This document shows positions 52,369-60,827 of a stretch of 64,000 nt of DNA, piece after piece. The notes beneath the pieces were generated by a model, which was not told the DNA's origin, made no database searches, and worked only from the letters and a program-made list of their open reading frames with translations. The translations under genes were made by a program, and so were the position numbers. The DNA lies in NCBI GenBank assembly GCA_051650105.1, contig JBOFIJ010000016.1, positions 62,001 to 126,000 on the forward strand. The letters are read 5' to 3'. The first letter of the stretch is position 1; each line of letters begins with the position of its first letter. Source of the stretch: CAMWXW01 sp051650105 (lineage in GTDB: Bacteria > Desulfobacterota > Desulfovibrionia > Desulfovibrionales > Desulfovibrionaceae).

Positions 52369-52908
52369 ATGGGTCAATTAGAGAAGATGTATCGTGAAAC
52401 GATAGTTCCGGTATTGCAAAAAGAGTTCAATTATAAATCTTTTATGCAGGTCCCAGGGCTTGTAAAGATTTCTCTGAACATTGGTCTTGGTGTGGCGAGT
52501 CAGAATATAAAAATCTTAGATGAGGCAGTTGAAGAACTTTCTCTTATTGCTGGACAACGTGCAGTTGTAACTCGTGCTAAAAAGTCGATAGCTTCCTTCA
52601 AATTGCGTGAAGGTATGCCAATAGGATGTCGTGTGACACTGCGTAAAGTTCGTATGTGGGATTTTTATGCTAAACTCGTTAATTTTGCACTTCCGCGTGT
52701 ACGAGATTTTAGAGGTGTTTCTGATAAAGGTTTTGATGGGCACGGCAATTTTACTTTAGGTATTAAAGAGCATACCATTTTTCCAGAGCTTTCTTTGGAA
52801 AGATTAGACGTTATTAAAGGTATGAATATTACTATAGTGACAACTTCTTCAAATGATAGCCAAGCTCGTATGCTTTTGGAGCGTTTGGGAATGCCGTTTA
52901 GAAAATAA
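52369..52908 (+). CDS. rplE: 50S ribosomal protein L5
   Basis: A 179-residue L5: MYRETIVPVLQKEFNYKSFMQVP, ELSLIAGQRAVVTRAKKSIASFK, and GNFTLGIKEHTIFPEL. It binds 5S rRNA with L18 and contacts the 30S head. The end LERLGMPFRK is the standard terminus. Ten bases after rplX. Confidence 0.99.
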   Translation: MGQLEKMYRETIVPVLQKEFNYKSFMQVPGLVKISLNIGLGVASQNIKILDEAVEELSLIAGQRAVVTRAKKSIASFKLREGMPIGCRVTLRKVRMWDFYAKLVNFALPRVRDFRGVSDKGFDGHGNFTLGIKEHTIFPELSLERLDVIKGMNITIVTTSSNDSQARMLLERLGMPFRK

Positions 52909-52918
52909 GGAGATTATA

Positions 52919-53104
52919 ATGGCTCGGACTGCATTAAGGGTAAAGGCTCAAAGAAAAGCAAAATTTTCGACTAGGGTATACAATAGATGTCCTATTTGTG
53001 GAAGGCCACGGGCTTTCTTACGTCGTTATGGTATTTGTCGTATCTGTTTTAGAAATATGGCTCACCGCGGGGAACTTCCGGGTGTTCGTAAATCGAGCTG
53101 GTAA
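52919..53104 (+). CDS. rpsN: 30S ribosomal protein S14, zinc (type Z) form
   Basis: A 61-residue short S14 with a CPIC...CRIC zinc finger, in RCPICGRPRAFLRRYGICRICFR and HRGELPGVRKSSW. The short zinc form is ancestral; a longer zinc-free paralogue may exist elsewhere in the genome. ATG 52919 has AAGGAG 7 bases upstream, and the longer frame overlapping rplE is rejected. Confidence 0.98.
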   Translation: MARTALRVKAQRKAKFSTRVYNRCPICGRPRAFLRRYGICRICFRNMAHRGELPGVRKSSW

Positions 53105-53130
53105 ATTTTCTTATTATTAAAGGAGTATTT

Positions 53131-53511
53131 ATGTTAACTGATCCAATTGCAGATATGTTAACGCGTATCCGTAACGCTCACATGGCCCTTCATAAGGAAG
53201 TATGTGTATCGTGCTCGAAAATGAAAATAGCAATTCTTGAGATACTGAAAAAAGAAGGCTATATTGAATCTTTTTCTGTTGAAGAGCGTATTATTAAAGT
53301 TTCTTTGAAATATGTCCATGGTAAAAGTGCTCTTCTTGGTTTGAGAAGAAAAAGTAAGCCTAGTCGTCGCATGTATGTAGGGTCATTAGACATTCCACAT
53401 GTTCAAAATGGTTTAGGTATTTGTGTTTTATCCACTTCAAAGGGTGTTCTCACTGGTGGTGAGGCTCGTTCCATTAATGTGGGTGGTGAACTTTTGTGTG
53501 AAATATGGTAG
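53131..53511 (+). CDS. rpsH: 30S ribosomal protein S8
   Basis: A 126-residue S8: DPIADMLTRIRNAHMALH, LRRKSKPSRRMYVG and the end GLGICVLSTSKGVLTGGEAR. It binds the central 16S domain; in E. coli it represses the spc operon at the L5 start. Twenty-six bases after rpsN, with AAGGAG. Confidence 0.98.
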   Translation: MLTDPIADMLTRIRNAHMALHKEVCVSCSKMKIAILEILKKEGYIESFSVEERIIKVSLKYVHGKSALLGLRRKSKPSRRMYVGSLDIPHVQNGLGICVLSTSKGVLTGGEARSINVGGELLCEIW

Positions 53512-53526
53512 AGGGGAGAAAGAAAT

Positions 53527-54066
53527 ATGTCTAGAATAGGTAAGCAGCCGATAGAAATCCCTTCTGATGTAACTGTAGAGTTATTAGAAGATGCTGTTCT
53601 TGTTAAAGGACCTAAGGGTTCACATTCCGTACATCGTTCAGAGTTAATTAATTATCTTCTTGAAGGTATTACGTTGACTCTCACTCGAGTAAATGAGACA
53701 CGAGAGGCGAGAGAAAGGCATGGTTTATACAGGACGCTTATAGCTAATGCTATTATAGGTGTAACAAAGGGTTTTGAAAAAACGTTAGAAGTTCTTGGTG
53801 TCGGTTATCGAGTTGCTGTAAAGGGTAATATAATTGATCTTTCTGTCGGTTTTTCTCATCCTGTTCATATTGATATTCCCAAGGGGATATCTGCTAAGGT
53901 AGAAGGTCAAAAATTAACACTTATGGGTATTTCTAAAGAATTAGTAGGTCAGTTTTCTGCGCAAATTCGCTCTATTCGTAAGCCAGAACCTTATAAAGGT
54001 AAGGGTATACGTTACGAAGGTGAGCATGTTCGTCGTAAAGCTGGTAAGTCTGGTTCTAAGGGATAA
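53527..54066 (+). CDS. rplF: 50S ribosomal protein L6
   Basis: A 179-residue L6 with two related beta domains: RIGKQPIEIPSDVTVELLED at the start, RVAVKGNIIDLSVGFSHPV, and the conserved IRSIRKPEPYKGKGIRYEGEHVRRKAGK end. It lies near the sarcin-ricin loop. Fifteen bases after rpsH. Confidence 0.99.
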   Translation: MSRIGKQPIEIPSDVTVELLEDAVLVKGPKGSHSVHRSELINYLLEGITLTLTRVNETREARERHGLYRTLIANAIIGVTKGFEKTLEVLGVGYRVAVKGNIIDLSVGFSHPVHIDIPKGISAKVEGQKLTLMGISKELVGQFSAQIRSIRKPEPYKGKGIRYEGEHVRRKAGKSGSKG

Positions 54067-54079
54067 TGGAGTAAATATA

Positions 54080-54442
54080 ATGGCAATAAGTAATAAAAAT
54101 GATGCTCGAATAAAGCGTAAGACGCGTATTCGTAAAAAGATGCGTCTGTCTGGTAAAGATTCTCGTCTTGTGGTGTATAGGTCTAATTTGCATTTGTATG
54201 CTCAAATTGTGGATGATAAGACGGGTAGTATTTTAGTCAGTGCTTCGACTCTTTCAATGAGTAAAGCTGATTCTTCTATTCGGGCGAATAAGTCTGGTGC
54301 AGAATTGGTGGGTAAAGAGATTGCGCGCCTTGCGAAGGAAAAAAATATTCTTTCTGTTGTTTTTGATCGTAATGGGTATCTTTATCATGGTAGAGTGTCT
54401 GCTATTGCTGATGCAGCAAGACAAGATGGATTAGAATTCTAA
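54080..54442 (+). CDS. rplR: 50S ribosomal protein L18
   Basis: A 120-residue L18: KRKTRIRKKMRLSGKDSRLVVYRSN at the basic N-terminus, YAQIVDDKTGSILVSAST, and FDRNGYLYHGRVSAIADAARQDGLEF. It carries 5S rRNA to the ribosome. ATG 54080 is taken, 13 bases after rplF with GGAG, not the longer frame inside rplF. Confidence 0.99.
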   Translation: MAISNKNDARIKRKTRIRKKMRLSGKDSRLVVYRSNLHLYAQIVDDKTGSILVSASTLSMSKADSSIRANKSGAELVGKEIARLAKEKNILSVVFDRNGYLYHGRVSAIADAARQDGLEF

Positions 54443-54455
54443 TAAGTAGGAAATT

Positions 54456-54947
54456 ATGGAACAAACAGAAATAGGTTTAATAGAAAAGGTTGTGGCGTTA
54501 GCTCGTGTTGCTAAAGTTGTTAAAGGTGGCCGTAGATTTAGTTTTAGTGCTTTAATTGTTGTTGGGGACGGTAATGGCTCTGTTGGTTTTGCTTTAGGGA
54601 AGGCCCAAGAGGTACCAGAGGCTTTAAGGAAAGCTAGTGAAAGAGCTAAGAGAGACATGGTAAAAATTGCTCTTGTTGGTGGAACTATTCCTTATGAGGT
54701 TATGGGTCATTTTGGTGCAGGAAGGGTACTTCTTAAACCGGCTTCTGAAGGAACTGGTATTATTGCAGGTGGTGCTGTGCGTGCTGTTATGGAAGTCTTG
54801 GGTATGAAAGATATTCTTAGTAAGGCAATTGGTACTAATAATCCTCACAATGTATTGCGTGCAACTATGCAAGGCTTGATGTCTCTTCGTTCCATTGAAG
54901 AGGTGAATCAACTACGTGGTAAGTCGTTAGTACATTTAAAGAAATAG
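54456..54947 (+). CDS. rpsE: 30S ribosomal protein S5
   Basis: A 163-residue S5: KVVALARVAKVVKGGRRFSFSALIVVGDGNG, ALGKAQEVPEAL, GTGIIAGGAVRAVMEVLGMKDILSKAIGTNN. It controls decoding accuracy at the mRNA entry. The N-terminal loop with RRFSFSA is where spectinomycin resistance changes map. Thirteen bases after rplR. Confidence 0.99.
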   Translation: MEQTEIGLIEKVVALARVAKVVKGGRRFSFSALIVVGDGNGSVGFALGKAQEVPEALRKASERAKRDMVKIALVGGTIPYEVMGHFGAGRVLLKPASEGTGIIAGGAVRAVMEVLGMKDILSKAIGTNNPHNVLRATMQGLMSLRSIEEVNQLRGKSLVHLKK

Positions 54948-54956
54948 AGGGGCAAT

Positions 54957-55124
54957 ATGTTAAGAGTAAAACTAGTGCGTAGTAAAATAGGGTGTACTCC
55001 AAAACAGCGTAAGACCTTGTTTGCTATGGGGTTGCATAAAAGAGAACAATGTAAATCTATGAAAGATAATCCTTGTGTTCGAGGTATGTTGCGTGTAGTA
55101 GAGCATTTAGTGGAGGTAAAATAG
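54957..55124 (+). CDS. rpmD: 50S ribosomal protein L30
   Basis: A 55-residue small protein found by direct translation: MLRVKLVRSKIGCTPKQRKT then LFAMGLHKREQ and VRGMLRVVEHLVEVK. The I-G-x-P/T-x-KQRKTL-xx-LGL pattern is that of L30. It lies between rpsE and rplO, its normal place, with GAGGGG before the ATG and the rplO start directly after its stop. L30 is absent in some reduced genomes; here it is kept intact. Confidence 0.97.
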   Translation: MLRVKLVRSKIGCTPKQRKTLFAMGLHKREQCKSMKDNPCVRGMLRVVEHLVEVK

Positions 55125-55574
55125 ATGAATTTGCATGAATTATTTCCATTTAAGGAAGAGCGCAGAAATAGGAAGCGTTTAGGAAGGGGTGTAGCTTCTG
55201 GCAGTGGTGGTACTTCTGGAAAAGGCCATAAAGGACAGAATGCTCGTGCGGGCGGTGGTGTTCGACTAGGTTTTGAAGGTGGACAGATGCCATTGCAACG
55301 TCGATTACCGAAACATGGTTTTAATAATTCTATTTTTAGTAAACGTTATGAGGTTGTTAATTTAGAGCGTTTATTAATATCTTTTCCAGAAAAAAAAGAA
55401 ATTTCTTTGGAAGATATTTATAATAGAGGGCTGTGTTCAAAAAACTCTTCTGTTAAGATTTTAGGGAAGGGAGTGTTGTCTGCAGCAATTACTATAGAAG
55501 CTCACAAATTTAGCACATCGGCAGAAGAGAAGATACGTTCTGCTGGTGGTATAACTAAATCGATAGAAGGGTAA
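55125..55574 (+). CDS. rplO: 50S ribosomal protein L15
   Basis: A 149-residue L15. The basic loop RKRLGRGVASGSGGTSGKGHKGQNARAG (residues about 17-44) and FEGGQMPLQRRLPKHGF are its signature. It binds late in 50S assembly. Its ATG directly follows the rpmD stop. Confidence 0.99.
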   Translation: MNLHELFPFKEERRNRKRLGRGVASGSGGTSGKGHKGQNARAGGGVRLGFEGGQMPLQRRLPKHGFNNSIFSKRYEVVNLERLLISFPEKKEISLEDIYNRGLCSKNSSVKILGKGVLSAAITIEAHKFSTSAEEKIRSAGGITKSIEG

Positions 55575-55578
55575 GTTT

Positions 55579-56895
55579 ATGGCGAATAATGCTGTAGCTA
55601 GTCTTGCAGGTTCGAGCGGGCTTCGTCAGAAGCTTTTTTGGACGTTTATGCTTCTTGCTGTGTATCGTATTGGGATTTATGTTCCAGTTCCAGGCACAGA
55701 TTTAGTAGCATTAGCAGAATTAATGGCAAGTTTAAAAAATACAATATTTGGTCTTTTTGATATGTTTTCTGGTGGAGCTTTGGAGCGGTTATCTATATTT
55801 ACTTTAGGTATTGTTCCTTATATTTCAGCTTCTATTGTGATGCAATTGCTGCAGGTGATGCTTCCAGATTTGAAAAGAATGATGAAAGAAGAAGGTAACG
55901 CTGGAAAACGTAAGATGAGTCAATATACACGTTATCTTACATTGTTACTTACTTTGATTCAGGGTTTTGGGATATCTGTTGGCTTAGAAAATATGCAGAG
56001 TCCAAGTGCTTTGCCTATTGTTCTTGATCCTGGCATGGTTTTTCGTTTTACAACATGTCTTACTCTTTCCGCTGGGACAATGTTTATAATGTGGCTTGGT
56101 GAGAAGATAACAGAAAAAGGTATAGGTAATGGGATATCTCTTATCATTTTTGCTGGTATTATTGCCAGTTTGCCTTCTGCCATAACTAGTTTATTTCAGC
56201 TTCTTAGTGCTGGAGATATTCAAGTAATAGTTCTGCTGTTTTTGTTTATTGTGATGCTTGTGGTACTATATGGTGTTGTTTTCTGTGAAAGAGCTCAGCG
56301 TCGTGTGCCTATTCAGTATGCCAAGCGTCAAGTTGGTGCTAAGATATATGGAGGTCAATCCACACATCTTCCACTAAAATTAAATACTGCAGGGGTAATT
56401 CCTCCTATATTTGCTTCAAGTTTGTTGTTATTTCCAGCAACACTACAGACCTTTTCAACTAATGAATGGATTCACAAATTCTCTCAATTGTTTTCTCCAT
56501 ATGGGATACTATATAACGTTATATTTGTCATATTAATCTTCTTCTTTTGTTATTTTTATACGGCTATTCTTTTTGATCCTAAAGAACTTTCTGAGAATTT
56601 GAAAAAGTCAGGAGGTTTCGTTCCAAGTATACGTCCAGGAGAAAAAACAGAAGAGTATTTAAATGGAGTTTTATCAAGATTAACTCTTTGGGGTGGAGCG
56701 TATATTTCTGCAATTTGTATATTGCCTGTAATATTAATAGCAGAGCTTAATGTTCCGTTTCATTTTGGAGGAACAAGTATTTTGATAGTTGTTGGCGTTG
56801 CCATGGATTTTATGACTCAATTGGAATCACATCTTATTTCTCAGCAGTATGAATCGTTATTACGTCAAAAAAATAGGAAAGGTCGTTCATCTTGA
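55579..56895 (+). CDS. secY: Protein translocase channel subunit SecY
   Basis: A 438-residue ten-helix channel of the Sec machinery. YRIGIYVPVPGTD in helix 1, FSGGALERLSIFTLGIVPYISASIVMQ with the plug region, ERAQRRVPIQYAKRQVG in the cytoplasmic loop that docks SecA, and GGFVPSIRPGEKTEEYL in the C-terminal loop are seen. It is needed for export of FlgI and membrane insertion of the transporters. The stop overlaps the map start. Confidence 0.99.
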   Translation: MANNAVASLAGSSGLRQKLFWTFMLLAVYRIGIYVPVPGTDLVALAELMASLKNTIFGLFDMFSGGALERLSIFTLGIVPYISASIVMQLLQVMLPDLKRMMKEEGNAGKRKMSQYTRYLTLLLTLIQGFGISVGLENMQSPSALPIVLDPGMVFRFTTCLTLSAGTMFIMWLGEKITEKGIGNGISLIIFAGIIASLPSAITSLFQLLSAGDIQVIVLLFLFIVMLVVLYGVVFCERAQRRVPIQYAKRQVGAKIYGGQSTHLPLKLNTAGVIPPIFASSLLLFPATLQTFSTNEWIHKFSQLFSPYGILYNVIFVILIFFFCYFYTAILFDPKELSENLKKSGGFVPSIRPGEKTEEYLNGVLSRLTLWGGAYISAICILPVILIAELNVPFHFGGTSILIVVGVAMDFMTQLESHLISQQYESLLRQKNRKGRSS

Positions 56896-57659
56896 AAACT
56901 CGTTATGGTATTACTATAAAAAAGGAAAAAGATCTTTTGTATATGAGGGAGGCTGGCCGTTTTGTTTCTTCTGTTTTGGATTGCATAGGTGCTATGGTTT
57001 CTCCAGGAATTTCCACTATGAGTCTTGAAGAAAAAGCAAGAAAACTTTGTGAAGAAGCTAAAATTAAACCTGCATTTCTTGGATATTCTGGTTTCCCTGC
57101 AGCACTTTGTATTTCCATTAATGAGGAAATTGTTCATGGAATTCCATCGGAAAAAAGATTTCTCCAAGAGGGGGACATTGTTTCTGTAGATATGGGTGCA
57201 ATCTATGAAGGTTATTACGGTGACTCTGCGAGGACATTTGCTGTAGGCAAGGTAGATAAAGAGAAAATTGATCTCATGAATGCAACTAAATTGGCTTTAG
57301 AAAAGGGAATAGAAAACATGAGAGATGGTTCTACATTGTATGCTTTGTCTCGTGCTATTCAAGCAGAAGCTGAAAAAAATGGTTACGGTATTGTGCGTCA
57401 GTATACTGGACATGGGATAGGTAAGGTTTTGCATGAAAAACCTTATGTTTTTAATTATGCTCCTAATACTGGGGGAGATATTCCGTTAGAAGAAGGAATG
57501 GTTCTGGCTATTGAACCTATGTTTGTTTTAGGTTCTGAAGAAACTAAAACATTGGAAGATGGTTGGACTGTTGTGACAAAGGATTCTTCATGCGCAGCAC
57601 ATTTTGAACACACAGTTGCAATAACGAAAGATGGTCCAGAGATTTTAACTAGTTCATAG
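56892..57659 (+). CDS. map: Methionine aminopeptidase, type I
   Basis: A 255-residue enzyme that removes the initiator Met. The five metal ligands are present: Asp in VSVDMGAIYEGYYGDSARTF (two), His in QYTGHGIGKVLHE, Glu in LAIEPMFVLG and the final Glu in HFEHTVAITKDG. The start is a TTG at 56892 that overlaps the secY TGA (TTGA), so translation is coupled; the resulting N-terminus has the usual IxIKxxxDLxxMREAGR. Its position after secY is typical (adk is absent). Confidence 0.97.
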   Translation: MKTRYGITIKKEKDLLYMREAGRFVSSVLDCIGAMVSPGISTMSLEEKARKLCEEAKIKPAFLGYSGFPAALCISINEEIVHGIPSEKRFLQEGDIVSVDMGAIYEGYYGDSARTFAVGKVDKEKIDLMNATKLALEKGIENMRDGSTLYALSRAIQAEAEKNGYGIVRQYTGHGIGKVLHEKPYVFNYAPNTGGDIPLEEGMVLAIEPMFVLGSEETKTLEDGWTVVTKDSSCAAHFEHTVAITKDGPEILTSS

Positions 57660-57679
57660 TGAAAAAAATATTAAAGATC

Positions 57680-57708
57680 TTGACTAAAATTCTTTTTTTA
57701 GGTAAAGA
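57680..57708 (+). promoter_or_regulatory. Internal promoter before rpmJ
   Basis: TTGACT (57680-57685), 17-base spacer, TAAAGA (57703-57708) in the 87-base gap after map. It could drive rpmJ-rpsM-rpsK-rpsD-rpoA-rplQ separately from the upstream block. Confidence 0.5.
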
Positions 57709-57746
57709 TAGTCGAGAACGTTATTTTGAGTTAACTTGGAGTCTAA

Positions 57747-57860
57747 ATGAAAGTCAGACCATCTGTGAAAAAAATATGTCCTAATTGTAAAGTTCTGCGT
57801 CGTAAAGGGGTTCTTCGAGTTATTTGTAGTAACCCAAGACATAAACAACGTCAAGGATAA
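57747..57860 (+). CDS. rpmJ: 50S ribosomal protein L36, zinc form
   Basis: A 37-residue protein found by direct translation: MKVRPSVKKICPNCKVLRRK then GVLRVICSNPRHKQRQG. Cys 11, 14 and 27 and His 32 bind zinc. It is the usual first gene of the alpha part of the block, between map and rpsM. Confidence 0.98.
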   Translation: MKVRPSVKKICPNCKVLRRKGVLRVICSNPRHKQRQG

Positions 57861-57875
57861 TTTCAGGAGAGCATT

Positions 57876-58244
57876 GTGGCAAGAATATCTGGTGTAGATC
57901 TACCATCTGGTAAGCGTGTTGATATCGCGTTAACGTATATATATGGAATAGGTAGAGCAACTGCTTTACAAATACTTAATACGGTGAAGATTGATTGGCA
58001 GCGTGGTATAGATGAATTAAGCCCTGAGGAAATTAATGATATAAGAAAGGAAATTGAACGAGCTTATAGAGTAGAAGGTGAACTTCGTAGAGACATCTCT
58101 TCTGCGATAAAGCGTTTAATGGATATTGCTTGTTATAGGGGTTTGCGGCATCGTCGTGGTCTGCCGGTGCGTGGACAGAGAACTCACACGAATGCAAGAA
58201 CGAGGAAAGGCCGATTACGAGGAAGTGCTCCTAAAAAGCGTTAA
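57876..58244 (+). CDS. rpsM: 30S ribosomal protein S13
   Basis: A 122-residue S13: ARISGVDLPSGKRVDIALTYIYGIGRATALQIL, RGLRHRRGLPVRGQRTHTNARTRKGR and a Lys-rich tail that touches P-site tRNA. The start is a GTG at 57876 with CAGGAG 7 bases before it; MARISG is the normal N-terminus. Fifteen bases after rpmJ. Confidence 0.99.
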   Translation: MARISGVDLPSGKRVDIALTYIYGIGRATALQILNTVKIDWQRGIDELSPEEINDIRKEIERAYRVEGELRRDISSAIKRLMDIACYRGLRHRRGLPVRGQRTHTNARTRKGRLRGSAPKKR

Positions 58245-58283
58245 CCCTCCTGTCTTTAACATTTTATTATAGTGAGAGTTTTT

Positions 58284-58673
58284 ATGGCAAAAGTAAAGCG
58301 TGTAAACAAGAAGAAAGAAAAGAAAAATATTCCGATAGGGGTAGCTCATATAATAGCATCTTTTAACAACACGATGGTTATATTTACAGATCCTAGGGGA
58401 AATGCTGTAAGTTGGTCTACTGCTGGTCAGAGTGGTTTTAAAGGTTCTCGTAAAGGGACACCGTTTGCTGCTCAGGTTGCTGCAGAAAGTGCTGCTAAAA
58501 AGGCTCAGGAACATGGAATGAGAACTGTCGGTATTTATGTAAAAGGTCCTGGTACTGGTAGAGAGGCAGCAATGCGTTCCATAAGTTCAATGGGTTTTCG
58601 GATTGTTTTTATTCGAGACATAACACCTATTCCACATAATGGCTGTCGCCCACCAAAGCGACGTCGCGTTTAA
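58284..58673 (+). CDS. rpsK: 30S ribosomal protein S11
   Basis: A 129-residue S11: GVAHIIASFNNTMVIFTDPRGNAVSW, TPFAAQVAAESAAKKA, and the C-terminal DITPIPHNGCRPPKRRRV. It lines the mRNA exit on the platform. ATG 58284 is chosen, as GTGAG lies upstream; the few extra upstream codons are not needed. The Asn of HNGCRPP can form isoaspartate in E. coli. Confidence 0.99.
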   Translation: MAKVKRVNKKKEKKNIPIGVAHIIASFNNTMVIFTDPRGNAVSWSTAGQSGFKGSRKGTPFAAQVAAESAAKKAQEHGMRTVGIYVKGPGTGREAAMRSISSMGFRIVFIRDITPIPHNGCRPPKRRRV

Positions 58674-58687
58674 TTTTGGAGGAAATT

Positions 58688-59314
58688 TTGGCTAAATATA
58701 CTGAAGCAAAATGTCGTCAGTGTCGGAGAGAAGGTGTAAAGCTTTATCTTAAAGGTGAGCGTTGTTACACGGAAAAGTGCTCTTATGAGCGAAGGCCTTA
58801 TGCTCCTGGACAACATGGTAGGAATCGTAAGAAAATTTCTGATTATGGTTTACAGTTAAGAGAGAAACAGAAGGTCAGGAGAATTTATGGCGTTTTAGAA
58901 AAACAGTTTTATTTGTGTTTTCTTGAGGCAGACAGAAATAAAGGTGTTACTGGAACCGTTTTACTCCAAACATTAGAGTGTCGTTTTGATAATATAATCT
59001 ATCGTGTAGGGTTGGCAAATTCTCGTAATCAGGCGAGACAATTTATTACTCATGGATTTTTCTTAATTAATGGAAGACGTGTAAATATTCCATCTATTCA
59101 ACTTTCTGTCGGTGATACTATCACTGTTTTGGAAAAGTATAGAGAGAACGTTGTTATTATGGAGTCTCAGGGTGTTATCGCAAGGCGAGGTTTGCCTACA
59201 TGGTTAGATTTTAATGTAGAGAATTTAACTGCTGTGGTTAAGGTCCTTCCTCAACGAGAAGACATTCAAGCTCCGATAGATGAACATCTCATTGTGGAAT
59301 ATTATTCTAGGTAA
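58688..59314 (+). CDS. rpsD: 30S ribosomal protein S4, zinc-containing form
   Basis: A 208-residue primary 16S binder. The N-terminus has four Cys (CRQC...CYTEKC), the C+ zinc form, then YERRPYAPGQHGRNRKKISDYGLQLREKQKVRR and the S4 domain LECRFDNIIYRVGLANSRNQARQ. The start is a TTG at 58688 directly preceded by TGGAGGAAATT; an earlier in-frame TTG overlaps the ribosome binding site and is rejected. S4 often represses the alpha operon. Confidence 0.97.
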   Translation: MAKYTEAKCRQCRREGVKLYLKGERCYTEKCSYERRPYAPGQHGRNRKKISDYGLQLREKQKVRRIYGVLEKQFYLCFLEADRNKGVTGTVLLQTLECRFDNIIYRVGLANSRNQARQFITHGFFLINGRRVNIPSIQLSVGDTITVLEKYRENVVIMESQGVIARRGLPTWLDFNVENLTAVVKVLPQREDIQAPIDEHLIVEYYSR

Positions 59315-59330
59315 GTGATAGGTGGAAATA

Positions 59331-60374
59331 ATGCAGAATAAACAGGGCGATAGGGTCATTAATGTTAGTAATTGGTGTAGTCTTGTACAGCCTACTCAGA
59401 TTTTAAGAGAAAGTGCTTCTTCTGATATAATGTATGGTAAATTTGTGTGTGAGCCCCTTGAAAGGGGTTATGGACTCACTCTTGGAAATGCTCTTCGGAG
59501 AGTTTTACTTTCTTCTTTGCAAGGTGTAGCTCCTGTTTCCGCAAAAATAAATACTATTCAGCATGAATTTACTACCATTGAGGGTGTTTTAGAAGATATC
59601 ACTGATATTGTTTTGAATATTAAACAAGTTCGTTTTGCTGTGAATGTGACGGAACCTCAAAAAGTTTTTATTTCTGCGAAAAAAGCGGGTAGTGTAACAG
59701 CCGCTGATATTGTTGTAAATCACCTTGTAAAGGTTCTCAACCCAGAACAACATATTCTGACACTCAGCGAAGACAAAGATTTTGTTTGTGAATTGGAATT
59801 AAGAATGGGTAAAGGGTATTTGCCTGCTGATATGCATGAGGGTTTATCTGATGAACTTGGAATTATTCGTTTGGATTCGAGCTTTTCTCCTGTAAGAAAA
59901 GTAGCGTATTCTATTGAACAAGCCCGAGTTGGACAGATGACAGATTATGATAAATTGATTATTGAGGTTTGGACGGATGGATCTGTCTTACCAGCAGATG
60001 CAATTGCGTATAGTGCTAAAATTATTAAAGAGCAGTTAACTGTTTTTGTTAATTTTGATGAGCAAATAATAGATGATGAAATTAATTTTATTCATGCAGC
60101 AACGGAATTAAATGTCAATCTATTTAAAGGTATTGATGATTTAGAACTTTCTGTTAGAGCAAATAATTGTCTTAAAGCTGCGGCTGTTTCTTATGTTGGT
60201 GAACTTGTGCAAAGAACTGAAGCTGATATGTTGAGAACTAAAAACTTTGGAAGAAAGTCTCTCGATGAAATTAGGAAAGTTTTGCAAGAAATGGGACTTG
60301 ATTTTGGCACGAAAGTAGAGGATTTTGAAAAGAAATTACAGGAATGGAAAAGGAATACGCAAGATGAGACATAG
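59331..60374 (+). CDS. rpoA: RNA polymerase alpha subunit
   Basis: A 347-residue alpha subunit. The N-terminal dimer domain has EPLERGYGLTLGNALRRVLLSSLQG and the C-terminal domain LKAAAVSYVGELVQRTEADMLRTKNFGRKSLDEIRKVL, which binds UP elements and activators. ATG 59331 has AGGTGG 5 bases before it. Its last 11 bases overlap rplQ. Confidence 0.99.
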   Translation: MQNKQGDRVINVSNWCSLVQPTQILRESASSDIMYGKFVCEPLERGYGLTLGNALRRVLLSSLQGVAPVSAKINTIQHEFTTIEGVLEDITDIVLNIKQVRFAVNVTEPQKVFISAKKAGSVTAADIVVNHLVKVLNPEQHILTLSEDKDFVCELELRMGKGYLPADMHEGLSDELGIIRLDSSFSPVRKVAYSIEQARVGQMTDYDKLIIEVWTDGSVLPADAIAYSAKIIKEQLTVFVNFDEQIIDDEINFIHAATELNVNLFKGIDDLELSVRANNCLKAAAVSYVGELVQRTEADMLRTKNFGRKSLDEIRKVLQEMGLDFGTKVEDFEKKLQEWKRNTQDET

Positions 60375-60744
60375 AAATTCTGGTAAAAAATTGAGCAGAA
60401 CATCGTCACATAGAAAGGCATTGTTCGCTAATATGGCTCGAGCTCTTTTTATACATGGTAGAATTAAAACAACTGAAACTAAAGCTAAAGTTTTAAGAGG
60501 AATAGTTGAACCCTTGATAACTCTTGGCTTAGAGAATACTTTGCATGCAAGAAGACAGGTTTTTGCTGTTTTGCATGATCATCAGCTCGTTAAAAAGCTT
60601 TTTGATGAAATTGCACCGCAATTTAAAGATAGGAATGGTGGATATACAAGGGTTGTTAAGTTGGCTCTTCCTAGAAAAGGGGATGCAGCTCCTATGGCTC
60701 TTATTGAATTTGTTGTTTCCCAGGAAACTCTTAGTGGGAATTAA
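60364..60744 (+). CDS. rplQ: 50S ribosomal protein L17
   Basis: A 126-residue L17: MRHRNSGKKLSRTSSHRKAL, FANMARALFIHGRIKTTETKAK, and RNGGYTRVVKLALPRKGDAAPMALIEFV. It starts within the rpoA end (11-base overlap), so it depends on rpoA translation. Last gene of the ribosomal block, followed by a strong terminator. Confidence 0.99.
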   Translation: MRHRNSGKKLSRTSSHRKALFANMARALFIHGRIKTTETKAKVLRGIVEPLITLGLENTLHARRQVFAVLHDHQLVKKLFDEIAPQFKDRNGGYTRVVKLALPRKGDAAPMALIEFVVSQETLSGN

Positions 60745-60768
60745 TCTTATTTTCTTTTTGTTTATTTG

Positions 60769-60803
60769 AGATAGCGGAGAATTATTCTTCGCTATCTTTT
60801 TTA
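60769..60803 (+). terminator. Terminator of the ribosomal block
   Basis: AGATAGCG and CGCTATCT form an 8-bp stem (extended by G-A rich flanks) around a 13-base loop, followed by six T's. It ends the unit that began upstream of rpsJ. Confidence 0.85.
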
Positions 60804-60827
60804 GAAGAGGGTAAGGAGAATGTTGTT